DNA of 64,000 nt from Phorcus lineatus. Lineage: Eukaryota; Mollusca; Gastropoda; Trochida; Trochidae. Numbering within the stretch: position 1 is the stretch's first letter; every line of letters begins with the position of its first letter. The notes beneath the pieces were generated by a model that saw only the letters and a program-made list of their open reading frames with translations, made no database searches and was not told the DNA's origin. Positions 41,799 to 53,726 of this stretch are shown here, piece after piece. The translations under genes and the position numbers were made by a program. The DNA lies in contig OV121091.1 in the NCBI GenBank assembly GCA_921293015.1, forward strand, positions 24,226,839-24,290,838, in the 5' to 3' direction.

Positions 41799-41804
41799 TT
41801 TATT
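41799..41804 (-). terminator. Candidate polyadenylation signal AATAAA for the GPCR gene
   Basis: This is the first exact AATAAA on the minus strand downstream of the receptor stop codon that I found by scanning. It implies a 3' UTR of about 1.1 kb. A GT-containing stretch follows about 50 bases downstream. Such hexamers are frequent by chance in AT-rich DNA, so this is only a suggestion. Confidence 0.25.
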
Positions 41805-42880
41805 GTACACCCTTTTAAAGTTTGCTGAACATTACTTTTTCAATAAATATTTACAAGTGCAAAGTCACAATCGATACATTCGATACAAAATGCTCGTTAA
41901 TACGCAATGCCATTACCTAATGTTGACTTTGATAAAAATTCACCATCTTAGTCTGAATTCTTGCTAAAAAAGCGTAAATAATAATAATATTGAAACATAC
42001 TATTTAACAAAAGAAAAACATTTTAACAAACATGGAAAGAAAAGCTTACCACAAACACATGCATTCATTATTCGCCATGTGCACAACCTGAAAAAGACAA
42101 CAGTATGTAGGATTATATCAACCTTTTTTCCATTTTTTTCCCAGTGGTAACAAGCGCTGTTGGTTTTCACTGTTTAGGGGTCGTTTTAACATCGTCAGAA
42201 TTCTAAAATTGCGTTTAGAAGAACAACTATCATGGCGCTATATACTATGTACATGATGTACAGGGTATGCTATGTACACAAGGAAAATATATAATGAAGA
42301 TCTTATGTACAGAGGAAGATTCTCCTAAACATAATTTTGTAGTTCATAATGATGTCAATCCAGCTTGCCAACAGCGCTCGTAACACAACGCTTCCAATTT
42401 TTCAGTACTTCCAAAAATTACTGTTTACAAACCCAAAGAGCACTGTTTGTACAAGGCGCAAGACTAACACTCATTGAGTGCATATTAACTCTTGAAGCAA
42501 AAACATGCTATTTAAGTTTTTCGCCTACTGAAGACACAACACGACTTGAAACAAAGCCTTCTGGAATGGACTCAAGGGACAATGTTCATGTTAAAAAGTA
42601 GAACACGTGACTTCAACAGATTCACCAACGTTTTCATAGTGTAAGCCTTCAGGGTAACCGTTGCGTGCTACACGCAATATAATTTCCATATTCCATCACA
42701 GCCTATGTCTAATTCACTTCACATGGCGCATTTAAGTGAAGTTTCAATTATCAGTTTTCTCGGAGCTGAACACATTAATGTCATTTGAGTGTTTGGAAAG
42801 GAGAAATCACTTGCTGTAAACGTTGTTCATATACATGTAAAGCAGGTTGGTAGCAGGTAGAGATATTCGTGCAGTAGGCT

Positions 42881-44050
42881 TCAAGACTTGCTTGAGGTCG
42901 AATTTTCAATTGGTTGTTGTTGAGTGTTGTTGTTTTTGTTGTTGTTTTTAGCTTCAGACAGACGACGATACTGCGATTCATCCATTTCTGTCTGAAGCTT
43001 CTTCGGGTTTTTTGTCCGACAACATAAGTGAGCAAAACTTTGTCGGAATACTTTATTAAATAGGCAATATATAACAAAATTCACGGCAGCATTCAGGCCT
43101 AAAAGAGTATCAGTGAATTCCCTTATCCCTTTGACGAGAGGCCCCGCTTCGTGGTAGCCAAATCCGAAAACGGTGGACATAATGGCGTCAGGAGTTATAC
43201 ACACCATGAACACGACAATCACCATAATCATCATGATTGTCACTCGATGACGCGAGGAATTACGTTTATTCGCACGAGTTTTTCGTAAAGCATTGATAAT
43301 ACAAGCATTCAAGGCAACTAGAACGACCAGGGGGATGATGGATCGTAGGAGATTCTGCGCCCACGTGTACGTGACCACGAATACTTTATTACGGTAGAGT
43401 TCTGTAAGGTCAACGTGTAGAAGGGATGCGTTGAGGTTCCTGTCGTAACACCATGTCGTTCTGTACCGGAAGGCGGAAGGAAGGGCTACAACCGTCATGA
43501 TAATGTACACGACAACACACGTGACTACAGCTCGATTCCTGCTGCACAGGCTGCGTGCTCTGGTTGGATGGCAAACCATGATGTATCTCTCCACGGCAAC
43601 CGACACTGTCAGCCACGAGGACACACAGACAGACATGTTGAAAATGAAGTGCGCGTAGGGATACAGGTATCCAAATGCTCTGTTTCCGATTATGTCATCC
43701 GTTTTGAGACAGATTGTTACCAATACGTAGAGTATATCGTTTATGAGCTTTATGGCATCCGATATTGCCAGAGCACTCAAGAACGCATTTGTCGACGTGA
43801 GCATGTTCCGCTTAGTAAGGACGATAACTGTGAGAATATTACCCAGAAGTCCTGGAACACATATCACCGGGTACAATATCAGACCTGTGATCAAGCGGGC
43901 GATTCTAAAGAATTCCTGATTTGCTGACTCATCGTCCTTTTCTATAGGGCAATATCCGGATGAATTGTCGTCGCTCATGTTACCAAGAGCAAAGAGAGTC
44001 GAATTAAAGACTTTGCTCAAGTTGTTGCTAAGGGTAACCGTGTCCGCCAT
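42881..44050 (-). CDS. Class A GPCR, FMRFamide-receptor-like neuropeptide receptor
   Basis: A 389-residue seven-helix receptor, predicted to sit in the plasma membrane and signal through G proteins. The outer N-terminus has three N-glycosylation sequons (N16, N24, N29). Approximate helices: 52-78 (GN at 70-71), 86-112 (D98, the conserved helix-2 aspartate), 126-157 ending in ERY 155-157, 174-195, 226-256 (P240), 267-296 (P287), 308-331. The segment after ERY, MVCHPTRARSLC, resembles the arthropod/mollusc FMRFamide-receptor group. Non-standard points: no Trp in helix 4, CITP instead of CWxP (284-287), NFVIY instead of NPxxY (324-328), and Pro131 where the usual helix-3 disulfide Cys would fall; C114 or another Cys may pair with C201. 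Helix 8 ends in CC (343-344, possible palmitoylation). The tail 369-379 is Asn/Gln-rich. The start is well placed: TAA lies in frame at 44096-44098 and the ATG has A at -3 and G at +4. Family confidence is high, ligand unknown. Confidence 0.93.
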   Translation of the reverse strand: MADTVTLSNNLSKVFNSTLFALGNMSDDNSSGYCPIEKDDESANQEFFRIARLITGLILYPVICVPGLLGNILTVIVLTKRNMLTSTNAFLSALAISDAIKLINDILYVLVTICLKTDDIIGNRAFGYLYPYAHFIFNMSVCVSSWLTVSVAVERYIMVCHPTRARSLCSRNRAVVTCVVVYIIMTVVALPSAFRYRTTWCYDRNLNASLLHVDLTELYRNKVFVVTYTWAQNLLRSIIPLVVLVALNACIINALRKTRANKRNSSRHRVTIMMIMVIVVFMVCITPDAIMSTVFGFGYHEAGPLVKGIREFTDTLLGLNAAVNFVIYCLFNKVFRQSFAHLCCRTKNPKKLQTEMDESQYRRLSEAKNNNKNNNTQQQPIENSTSSKS

Positions 44051-44248
44051 ATTGGTGTTAGCACACTCCTTGTGATAGTTCAGTGAATCGAAATCTTATT
44101 TGACAAAACACTGTAAGACAGGTCTCTACCCCATTTTGAAAAGTAGATTCCAAAAGTTTACAAAATATATTAACTAAAGTCACTTTTCTTGCGTCAAAGC
44201 GGCATCGTCTTTGCTGCTCACATCTTTACAGTTAAGGCTCTTCTGTAC
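44051..44248 (-). promoter_or_regulatory. Probable 5' leader of the GPCR gene with three mini upstream ORFs
   Basis: Upstream of the receptor ATG the transcript strand carries three very short ORFs. At 44223-44218 an ATG is followed directly by TGA and has A at -3. At 44205-44194 there is a three-codon ORF and at 44134-44126 a two-codon ORF. All end before the main ATG. An in-frame TAA at 44096-44098 closes the receptor frame. The extent of the leader is inferred from the candidate acceptor at 44249; no transcript evidence is available. If the leader is real, initiation at the upstream ATGs would be expected to lower receptor translation. Confidence 0.4.
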
Positions 44249-44275
44249 CTGTAAACAAATATTATCAAGTTAAGA
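44249..44275 (-). promoter_or_regulatory. Candidate 3' splice site of a 5'-UTR intron
   Basis: On the minus strand a T-rich stretch ends in TTTGTTTACAG, with a branch-point-like CTTAAC about 20 bases upstream. The exon would begin at 44248 with GTACAGAAG. Single-exon neuropeptide GPCR coding regions often have an upstream non-coding exon. I could not identify the matching donor or first exon, and a chance match is possible. Confidence 0.3.
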
Positions 44276-47200
44276 CATTTCCTTCATAATACATACAAAT
44301 GGATACGTCGTCATATCTACATATTGCAAATGAATAATTTCACGCACTTTTAAAACAACAAGTATGATTATTCTAGTGCGGTGTCAGAGAGCAGAGACCC
44401 TAAGAGTTCAAATAAAAATGTTAAGTAAAACTAAACTAAGAGCACCGATAACCAATTTATGATACCGATATCTAGTTTCTTTATTTCTTGGCATGCCTTG
44501 TCATACTAAATCAGATTAACATAAGCTATTGATTGCATATAGCTTACAGAATACAGTATATAGTCAGTCATCCTGTCATAAACAGTAATCAATTACTTAC
44601 ATATTTAAGGTGAAATCCATTTATTTGTGTATACTTTAAGACAGCAATAACCGTGTAAACAGATCATGCAACACATTTAAGCATTCAATGAATGAGCATT
44701 TTCTTTAGGGCGCTAAATCAAAATAGGTCAAATCAAAATTAAAGTCCGTCATCAGGCCAAGGGGTTCATTAAAATAAAATTATGCCTGTAACTATCTAAT
44801 GGACAAGTTTAACTAACTATTAGTTTCAATAATGCAATGAATTTATCACAAATCATAGCAATGTACACAAGGGAAACTAATTTAAGTCGAATACCCCCAA
44901 AACAACACACAAAGACGTCATTCTAAGTGCTTTGAAACAAACAGAATTATCAGAACGCGCAATCTGACCTGAAAAGCTTAGATTTGAATGACTGAATATC
45001 CATAATAGTTTAATCAAACTGCAAATGATTGATGTTGCTTTAATGTTTGAACTGTTAGCATCCCCGACGACTGTATCTAATTACCGGTGGATGACTCGGT
45101 TTAGCTCAAGTATCAAATCAAGGGAATCAATTTTCATTTACACTTTAACTTTTCATCAGACCTGTCAGCTTCAAACGACAATAAGATCAGATGTCATCTC
45201 GCGATTTCATATCAATGCTTTGAGATATCCGTCAACGTTTGTAATGACCCTGATTTGTTGGCAAACAACCATTATGGAAAAGTGAACGCTTTCTTGCGAA
45301 TTCACTCTCAGAAGCAGGTAATACATTAACGTCTGGAGCTGGACAAAGGATTGCTGGTGGTGACAGAAATTCTCTTGGAAACCAGGTTTCTTTCTGAAGA
45401 AAATTGCTTTTGTGAGATTGACATACGGTCTCCCAGTTGGATTACAGCTGGTCCACTCCTTGTCATTTGATAGTCGTTTTTCCGGTATCAGAGGATATCA
45501 CCAAATTGGTTAAGACGCTTGCCATCAAAACATGTAGATTAGGTATATACAATTGGTTTGACACAAGACAGTTACATAAATAAATATGAAAATTTGGATG
45601 CATACAACATAATTTAAAAGGTAATATTTACCAACAATGGTAACATTAACGACAATAAGATATATTATCTTAGCGTTGTTTTTTGTTATATTTTAGGATA
45701 ATATCCTTGAAAACATACAGAGAAACATTTAAATTTTCGTGCAAGAAACATTTGCATCTACAGTGACTATGATCGGCTATAAATTAACTTATATTTCATA
45801 TCGACTCCTATGTATGCGTTTTGTTTTTAAGCACAACCGTAATTACTCATGAAAAGTCTCACAAGCATGGTACTTGGAAGGAGCATTCGTTCTTCACCGA
45901 TCACTTATACTTAAGATTATTCTCTTTTTGGTTAACACAAGTTGCTCCTCGGTCATTACGTGTGAACATATGTGTTATCTTTGAATTTTTACTGTGGCAG
46001 ATGCCATCATGAAATATATAGAGTTTATATTAATGCAGCTGTAACAATAATCTCACTTTATGTCAACAAAAGAAAGTCCGACTTGCAGAACGAGATTAAA
46101 ATTATTTTTAAGAACAATGATTTATGATTTAAATCGCCATCTTTCCAAAGGATATCAAAAGGATAGCACTTGGCAGCAACTTCCTTCTGACACTCATGAT
46201 TGTCATACCGTGACAAGAATATGAGAATAATGTCTTTGTTTTGATAAACTAGTGTGGTTTCAAGTCATTGTTCTTGGTATGGTGATAATTTTCTATTGAT
46301 TTCTGAGTCATTGTGCTTCACCTGGCTTCACCTGAGTCTAACCTTAGAACCTCAATAATCACGGGCAGGAAATGACTGCGACTAACTTTGTTCACCTTCC
46401 GTTTACATTGATAAAATACATAATGCTTGTGTGGGTGCCAAACGTTCACAATTAACCTTTAAGGCACGGACGTCCTATAAAGAAATCGCATGAGTTACTC
46501 TGTTGCGCTCAGACAAAAACGTTAACCACCATTTCAGAAAATGCTATAGAATACGGACAAATACATAAATTAAGAAAAAAAAACAGTATTGCCATTGATA
46601 AATTGAAGGAATAAATATTGTAAGATATTCAAACTATACACTTAAGTTATTTTTGTAGATTGCCAATATACTCTCTGTCAATGTGAGAGATTACGATGTA
46701 AAATCTATCACATCAAGTACTTGTAATTGACAAACAAATATATATACACTGTGTTTATAGACTCGATTACAACACACAACATTTAGTATAAAAATCTCCT
46801 TTATCTCAACTGACGCAATTTGTCTTTCCTTACACGGTGGCTTAAAGAAGAGTTATGTTCCTTGCAGTATCAATTTCTAATCATTCCGAGCTACTGTTTG
46901 TTCAATTAATGTTACAGTCAGTAGTTTCATTTGAATCGTACTATCAAGAAGTTGCGGTACATAATTTTTGATCTGACTTGATTGAAGTCTCATTTTGTTA
47001 CAAAAAATATATGTCCGAGATTACCATTTCATTTTTTGCAACAAAGAAATATATAGTTAGCAAATAATCAGACACTTAAATGACAATCCAACCTTTAACA
47101 AACACCATTGCCCTTTAAGTAGCTCGAAATTTTGCAGAACTTAGACGAACGTACGCAGACAATTGTCATGACAACCAGCGTTTTTAATTCATCAACTCCG

Positions 47201-49848
47201 AATTCTATCTCCCGATAAATAGCTGTATTGTATTTCACTTCAAATGTCAAAAGAGTAACAAGAGATATATTTCGCGATCTCCTCATGACAGACAAGTCTT
47301 AGATTAAAGCCTCGAAGCAACAAACCTGTCCATAAAACTTTGTTCCTTAATTAGATTAAATATTAAATCACAGACCGCTGACGCTTCTTTATATAAATAA
47401 GGATATATGAACACAAACTGACCGTATCATTAATAACTTAAGTTATCAGAACAAATCTGTATCAAACTGTACAAGAACTTTGAACAGTGAAACCGTGTAA
47501 TTCATTGAGTGTTAATGAGGACGCTTACAGTCAACTGGCTTGTATTGATATAACTGTTAGAGAGTAATGATGTCTCTGACACCGGTTTATCAGTGTTAAC
47601 AATACATCATTGTAAGAAATACATACCGAGGAATCAGCACGATATCAAGTAGCCAGATTGGTATGTCTTTCAGCATATATGCAATTAATATATAGACACA
47701 TCTATAGCATTTTATACTTTACGTGTTTCTATTATCTTGATCAACCATTTTCGTTGATCTAAAATACTTGAAATGCAACGCTTTTGTAACCTCAATGTAT
47801 TGATCGTCATTTCACAAACAGTATATAGTTAATGAATAAATAATATTCAAAATCCTAAGTATTGTAAAGGATAGGTTACCGTTCATACACAAACAATGCC
47901 ACATTTATCTAAACTATAAACATTTTCATAAAAATGATAAAAGCAACATTATCCACAGATAAATATTTGAATGCATTAAAGAAACATTTTTAAAACGACA
48001 GTTACTCAAGCATATTATTCGCTCAACTACCATCACAAATATTCCAATTCACAACATTGTGTACATTGAAGCAGTAAAACTTTAAATAAAATAAAATCCT
48101 TTTGCAACATTTGAAGTCATCTCCGTCATGTTGAACAGATTTGACCTGCATTAAAAAATGAATTGGGTTAATGGTTATTCTCACCAAATGCGATTAGCAT
48201 GTGATTGTCCCCGCCACCTCTCTCCCAGGATAAGACTCCTTTACCTATTATGCTCCCGTTAGCGTCTTGCCCATCAACCAACGTTTAAGTGTACATATTG
48301 ATCCAAGAGACGACTAAGCAAGCTGCCCACTGAAGGAGCAAGTGTATTGATATTACACGCATGCGCATTTAAGATGTACAGGTGTCAGGAACTTTGTTGA
48401 TGATTTATAGGACATGAAACACGACAGGAACAATAAAATCACGATAACTGGAATCAATCGATGCATGACAGACAAAACGATCGTCACTCCAAATCGTTTG
48501 CATCCCTCTGCATTGCAAATTTGAAGTTTACATTGCTCTTCCATCGACGTGTAAGAACAAATGACAGCCAATACCATATACGTTTTCAAGGAGGGACACA
48601 TGCAATATGTCTCTGTAAAACATGTTCTGTAGTTTCCATGTTGCTAAGATGCAAAAACTTAAACTAGAAGAACTATTGATTTAAAAGTACATGTATTATT
48701 TTGCAAACGATTTAATACAAGTCCAAAAGTGAAGATCGTTTTTTTTTTTAAATCGCTAAATGTTTCTTTTATTTTTCGTTAAAGTAATGATCCGTCACAC
48801 ATTGTTATAACCATTACATGTCCGTTGGATAATATTACTATTGTAGTTAAAGGATGGTAGCATGGGAAAATTAGATTATTAGTATCTACCTTCAACGCCT
48901 GCTCATTGAAAGTTCAGCACTAATATAAGACAATTTATGATACTTTAAATCAGATACAGATGACCAATAGCAACGATAACGTGCTTAAATTCCGGAAAAT
49001 GCCATGAATCCTAAAAGCGGACACGCCATTAAGATCAGTAGCAAAATAAATGAATGAATTTATTCGAACCTTAACGTAATTTTTTAGTGAAAAATGGATA
49101 TCCACAACTCGACACAACAGAAAAGTTCGATTTGCTGGTATAGTAGAATAATTATAATGTGTTAATCTAATGGAGAAAAACATCCAGAGTAACTCTAATA
49201 TAACAGGCACAGTCATAAATTCTACCACAAATCAGACTATTTTAAAGTTCATCAATCCTGATACATACAGTTATCTTACGCTAATAACATTCCCGAATGC
49301 CCTAATCTAACACTAAATGACACATTCCAGAAGAGACTATATCCGTTTCATCTTATCAAGCATTTACTTGAATTAGAACTTATACAACGGAAGAAAGATA
49401 TTCCTTTCTTTGAAAGAATGTCTACTTTAAAAGGCCAATATTAGATTGGATCTTTCCGTGTCTTGGTAACATTAGCGGCTATAAATCATATTCTTTATAC
49501 GCAAAAGTAATTTGAAAGATGGCATAAAGAAGCTACGGATAATGAGAGTAACACGTGACATCACAAACATTCAAGCTCAGGCAAATACTTTTTTTTTATC
49601 GCAATAGCAACAAACTCGGCGGTTTGTTTAATGTTTTGATATAGTTTGACAGTGGAAATGGTTAATTTCATTCTGTTAATGTGTAGTTTGACATGTAAGT
49701 GTCTCGGGATCGATCACTAGTTCCTCAAAAGCATATCTTGGAAAGTTACGAAATAGGAACGTGGGTAGGCATAAAATGAATTATGTTCACATCGAAAGCT
49801 TTAAAAGCACTGTATGTTATTTTTTCTGTCAACCACAATATTAGATTA
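44276..49848. other. Unassigned sequence upstream of the GPCR gene
   Basis: No coding exon, repeat or core promoter could be identified. It may contain the first non-coding exon, intron and promoter of the receptor gene. Open frames are all under 93 codons. Confidence 0.5.
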
Positions 49849-50006
49849 ATGAATAGAGAATCTCACCCAAGTGTCTTCTGATATGAATATATCAACACGA
49901 GTTGATAAAAGTTACAAATATCCCAGGCTTGCCGAGGATATTTTACTTTTATCAACGAGTGTTGATATATTTGATATCAGAAGACACGAGGGTGAGATTC
50001 TATTCA
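49849..50006. repeat. 158-bp near-perfect palindrome (foldback element)
   Basis: The left arm (49849-49923; AGAATCTCACCC, GTGTCTTCTGATAT, ATATATCAACACGAGTTGAT) is repeated inverted at 49936-50006 with few mismatches and small indels around a loop of about 12 nt. Both outer ends share ATGAATAG. The arms are self-complementary over about 70 bp, so a transcript would form a long hairpin. It looks like a foldback-type mobile element; no coding capacity is seen. Confidence 0.85.
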
Positions 50007-50088
50007 TCATGCAAAATCATTTTTCATTACATTACATTGACAAATGAACATTACTGAACACCCTGCTGCCCTAAGACTCCAAGTGCGG

Positions 50089-50191
50089 TGATGTCATAGC
50101 ATTGTGACGTCGTAGTGTTTATGACGTCATAGCATTGTGATTTCATTACATGATGATGTAAAACAACTGTGATGTCATATATTTGACGTCA
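50089..50191. repeat. Cluster of TGACGTCA-like palindromes with a 33-bp tandem repeat
   Basis: Five matches to TGAYGTCR start at 50089, 50105, 50122, 50170 and 50184; those at 50122 and 50184 are the full palindrome TGACGTCA. GTCATAGCATTGTGA occurs at 50093 and again at 50126, revealing two 33-bp tandem units. TGACGTCA is the CREB/ATF binding consensus, but a repeat-derived origin is more likely than a regulatory array. Confidence 0.6.
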
Positions 50192-50233
50192 GAGGGGCAT
50201 TGTTCAAAATCTACTGCCAAAAAGATATATCCT

Positions 50234-50277
50234 AGGAGATATCGCTTGATCTTCCACAAGCGATATCTCCTGTGGAA
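50234..50277. repeat. Two mutually exclusive hairpins
   Basis: AGGAGATATCGCTTG (50234-50248) pairs perfectly with CAAGCGATATCTCCT (50257-50271). TTCCACA (50252-50258) pairs with TGTGGAA (50271-50277). The second stem uses bases in the loop and right arm of the first, so both cannot form together. Confidence 0.7.
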
Positions 50278-53200
50278 CAGAGTTTTGGATGATAAAGACA
50301 TTTTCGTGCATTAGACAAAATTACAGTTCCGATGTTCGTATTATACACATGCACATACATGCCACATACATGTCACCTGACTAAAGTAACTATTGATAGT
50401 TTTGAATTGAATACTTCGGCCTGTTTCAAGTTGTATGTCGGCCAAGTTGTAGAGCAATAAATATATTGCAGAAAATATCAATCCATTTAAGTGCCAAACT
50501 ACTGGTGGTTTTGTAATACAATGTTATTCAAACGTTTTAATCGGAGACCAATCATGTCCGATGGACGGATGAACTGTTAGATATTTACCTGGCAAATAAT
50601 GACTTAACAAGGAAATAACGGGAACTTATTTACCTTTCAAATAATTATTAATTAGTAAAATTAGATAAAACTTAAGAACTTATGGTAACATTTCAAATAT
50701 GAAACTAAGGCTTACACCCAAGATCTTAATAATGAATTGAAGAATTCAACTTCTGATGCACTCACGATACGGTCAACAAGCCACGTACATTGCTTGGCCA
50801 GGCTGGCACAAAGTGGTCATTGTCTGCACGAACGTTCAGTATTTCTTCACTGGTCAAGATCAACACACATTATTTGAAAGACTGACATCAACACGCACTA
50901 AGATTTTTTCTCTAAATATAGCGGCATGCACAGAACCGTCTTTACCAATTTGATTGTACGTCGCTGTAACCATAAGGACATCTTCTATGCTCACCCCCCG
51001 TATAATGAAATATCATAACATTTGAGAACATGTTGAAACTACACAATGCTTTTATCAATTATACAATAGGGGACGAAGCCGTGCTTGTTGGTGAATGGAC
51101 ATTTACTCTGTAAATTAAATCAAGAACTCAAATTTGTATTGACATTACTGTAGACCTTGCTTTGATTCAAGTTCAAGAATACCAGTGTACGTTATTGAAG
51201 GTAACATTGTAATGATGATATTGCAAATGTAACATGAAACGTAATAGCTCATTATCTGAAATCAATTCTCAAACATAAGAATCGCATTGCAGAAAACATT
51301 ATTTGCGCTTTTTAAATTGTAACTAAATATTTACTTGGGTTTTACTCCAAATGAACTTGCCTATCATTATGAAGATTTGGGAAGTACAGTTCTTTTACAA
51401 AACCTCAATTTTAAATTTGTTGGGAGTATACTATGGAAAATACAATTTATCAAACCATATCGCGCAACCATTTTAACAAAAGTTGAGTGAAATATCCTTT
51501 TTTTTCCTACCTAATGGTCACTTTAAATTTGAGATAAGTTAATGATACGTACAAGAAGGTGTAAGAATACCTATACACTTATCAGCACACTCACATTCGT
51601 CTTGGTTTATTGTAAAAATTCTAAAACCTGAGGATTTTTTAAACCTGTGTTAAATGCATTTATGTAAAAAGTAAGCATGCACTTGGTTGTATTCGCATTC
51701 TGTAACCTGGAAACCTGGCCCATTGTCTTCACTTGACAGACAAGCTCTGTTTAGGCGCAATCTGATCTTTGCGGACGCTTAGGTTTCCCTAAAACATGCA
51801 AAACAACATATCGTGGGTTTGTATACATTGCCTTATTTCGCACCTTCACTTCTAACCTAACAGCTTCTGTTCTGTACACAGCTCAAACCTGCTTCCAATG
51901 TACCGACTGCTCAAGAGACCAGAATTTACAACAACGGTAATGGTCTTGAAGAGGAAACAATTAACCCCAACGGACGGAATCAATCCAACACCCATCACAT
52001 TGCAGATGCTTAACCGCGTCTTGAAGCCAATATGTTTAAGTACAATGCTTTACGTGTAAACTATCTGTTTTCAAAGTCACTGCTGGAGAAAATACAATCA
52101 AACAGCCAGTTTGTAATTAGGTATATACATCGTTAGGGAGAGAAGGAAACCATATGGTCTCATTTAGGCATGTCAAAGGCTTCAGCTCGAGCTATGGAAT
52201 AATGATTCTAACGTTAACGTGTTTCCAAGCATGGTAACACTTGTGCTATCTGCCTGAATATCAAAATCTTCACGAGCAACTTTAAAGTTTGATTTCAAGA
52301 CAAAGAACTTGCCAAAATAGTTTTCGCTCTAGGTGTTTAGAAAAACAATACTAAAGGAGTGATAGTTAAATGCTCACATATAAAATACATGATTTGACCA
52401 CTACGCCTGAATATTCCTTCAAAAAGCGAAGAATGAAACAAAGTTGCCTTTACCGATTCGAGTTAATATTCTTCATTCCGTAGGTTATATCGGGAAAATA
52501 GTAATTTTAAACTGTTAACAACTGAGATATGTATCAGTATGATCAGGATAAAAAAAAACATGTTGAAAAGATCCACATTATCCCTAATTCGTGACAATCA
52601 TGGATAGCAAATATTGCTTTAACTAAATGTTTTGAAGATATATAATCTTGAAACTATACTAATTTCCTTCCTTGTGTTGAATCTGAAGATTTACTCGATG
52701 CGAATAAATGTAATCACATGGTTACTCACTAAAAAGGCATTGCAATGTGGTCATGGAATTCATTGTCATTTTACAACAAAGTTTTGTTTCAGCCAGCCAA
52801 ATGAAAATTAAGCTGAAAACAGGTTCTTAGCATTTATGGTTACATACACATATCAAAGGGAAAATGATAGATGATAATTTTCAATAATTGAATGTCTGAC
52901 TTCTGATGATGTTCTAAGCTACAACCATTTGTATCTCTTCCGTCAAGAGCCCATCCTTATCATAATTCTTTAAGTGTCTACTTTTCTACTCTAAAACCAA
53001 TGATTGCCACAAAATTGCCGAGTACCTCATTGCCGTAGTCCTCTCGAGTGTTCGCAGGAAGCATAGCTATTGTTACTGCTAGACTTGACCGTGACTATTT
53101 GCCTGACAGCTTCATTAAAGTTCACGTCGGATAATGATGCCAGTCCATGCCGAGTGGCAGATGCTTGAAGCAAGTACTCAATAGGAGTTTTCGTAACGGG

Positions 53201-53523
53201 TGCCTTACCAACCAATATTCCTATACTATCTGCACAAACATAATAAAACTTCGAAAATTGTAGGTGTTTCAATGTGAAAACAGCAGAATGGTTACGTTCT
53301 TCAAAAAATATGTTTACCGATTGACGAGATTTATGATACCAAAAATTAATGTTGCAGTGTGCGCATCCCCGAAACTGAGAGTTTCGCGTTCTCTACAGCC
53401 ATAATGGAAGGCTGATTTCTTAAAGATATACCACAAAAGACAATTGAACATTAAAATCATATTGCACTTACAACTAATAGCATCTAAATTTCATCATTGT
53501 GCCGATTTCAGACATTGATAATC
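50278..53523. other. No recognisable gene or element
   Basis: A minus-strand frame without an ATG (53027-53398, stop to stop, about 120 codons) has protein-like composition but no recognised domain. Nothing else stands out. Confidence 0.5.
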
Positions 53524-53726
53524 GGGGTGGGATAGCGCAGTGGTTAGCCCGTTCGGCTACAGATCAGTAGGTCCGCGGATTGATTTCAAACGAAGTACCG
53601 CCAATGATTTGCTCGTTCCAACCGATGCTCCTAGGGGCTTTCTCCCTGCAATAATACTAGCTTTACTGATATACAACTATAAGTGAAATTCTCTTGAGAG
53701 GGGCGTTAAATCCCAACTCACCTCAG
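53524..53726 (+). mobile_element. tRNA-derived SINE, copy D (internally deleted)
   Basis: The head GGATAGCGCAGTGGTTAGCC is intact at the A box; the B box is lost (GATTGATTTC). The body between the head and the GAAGTACCGCCAATG.TTTG block is deleted. The 3' block (GCAATAATACTAG, AAGTGAAATTCTCTTGAGAG, GGGCGTTAAATCCCAACTCA) is kept. Confidence 0.8.

Noticed and set aside
42781-43077. 98-codon minus-strand open frame
   Set aside because: It overlaps the receptor C-terminus in another frame and has no domain.
43568-43927. 119-codon plus-strand open frame
   Set aside because: It is antisense to the GPCR coding sequence and explained by its base composition.
53027-53398. Possible exon of an unknown gene on the minus strand (about 120 codons stop to stop)
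   Set aside because: No ATG and no recognised domain; a rough estimate gives a few frames of this length by chance in 64 kb of six-frame AT-rich sequence. Worth a protein search but not annotated as a gene.
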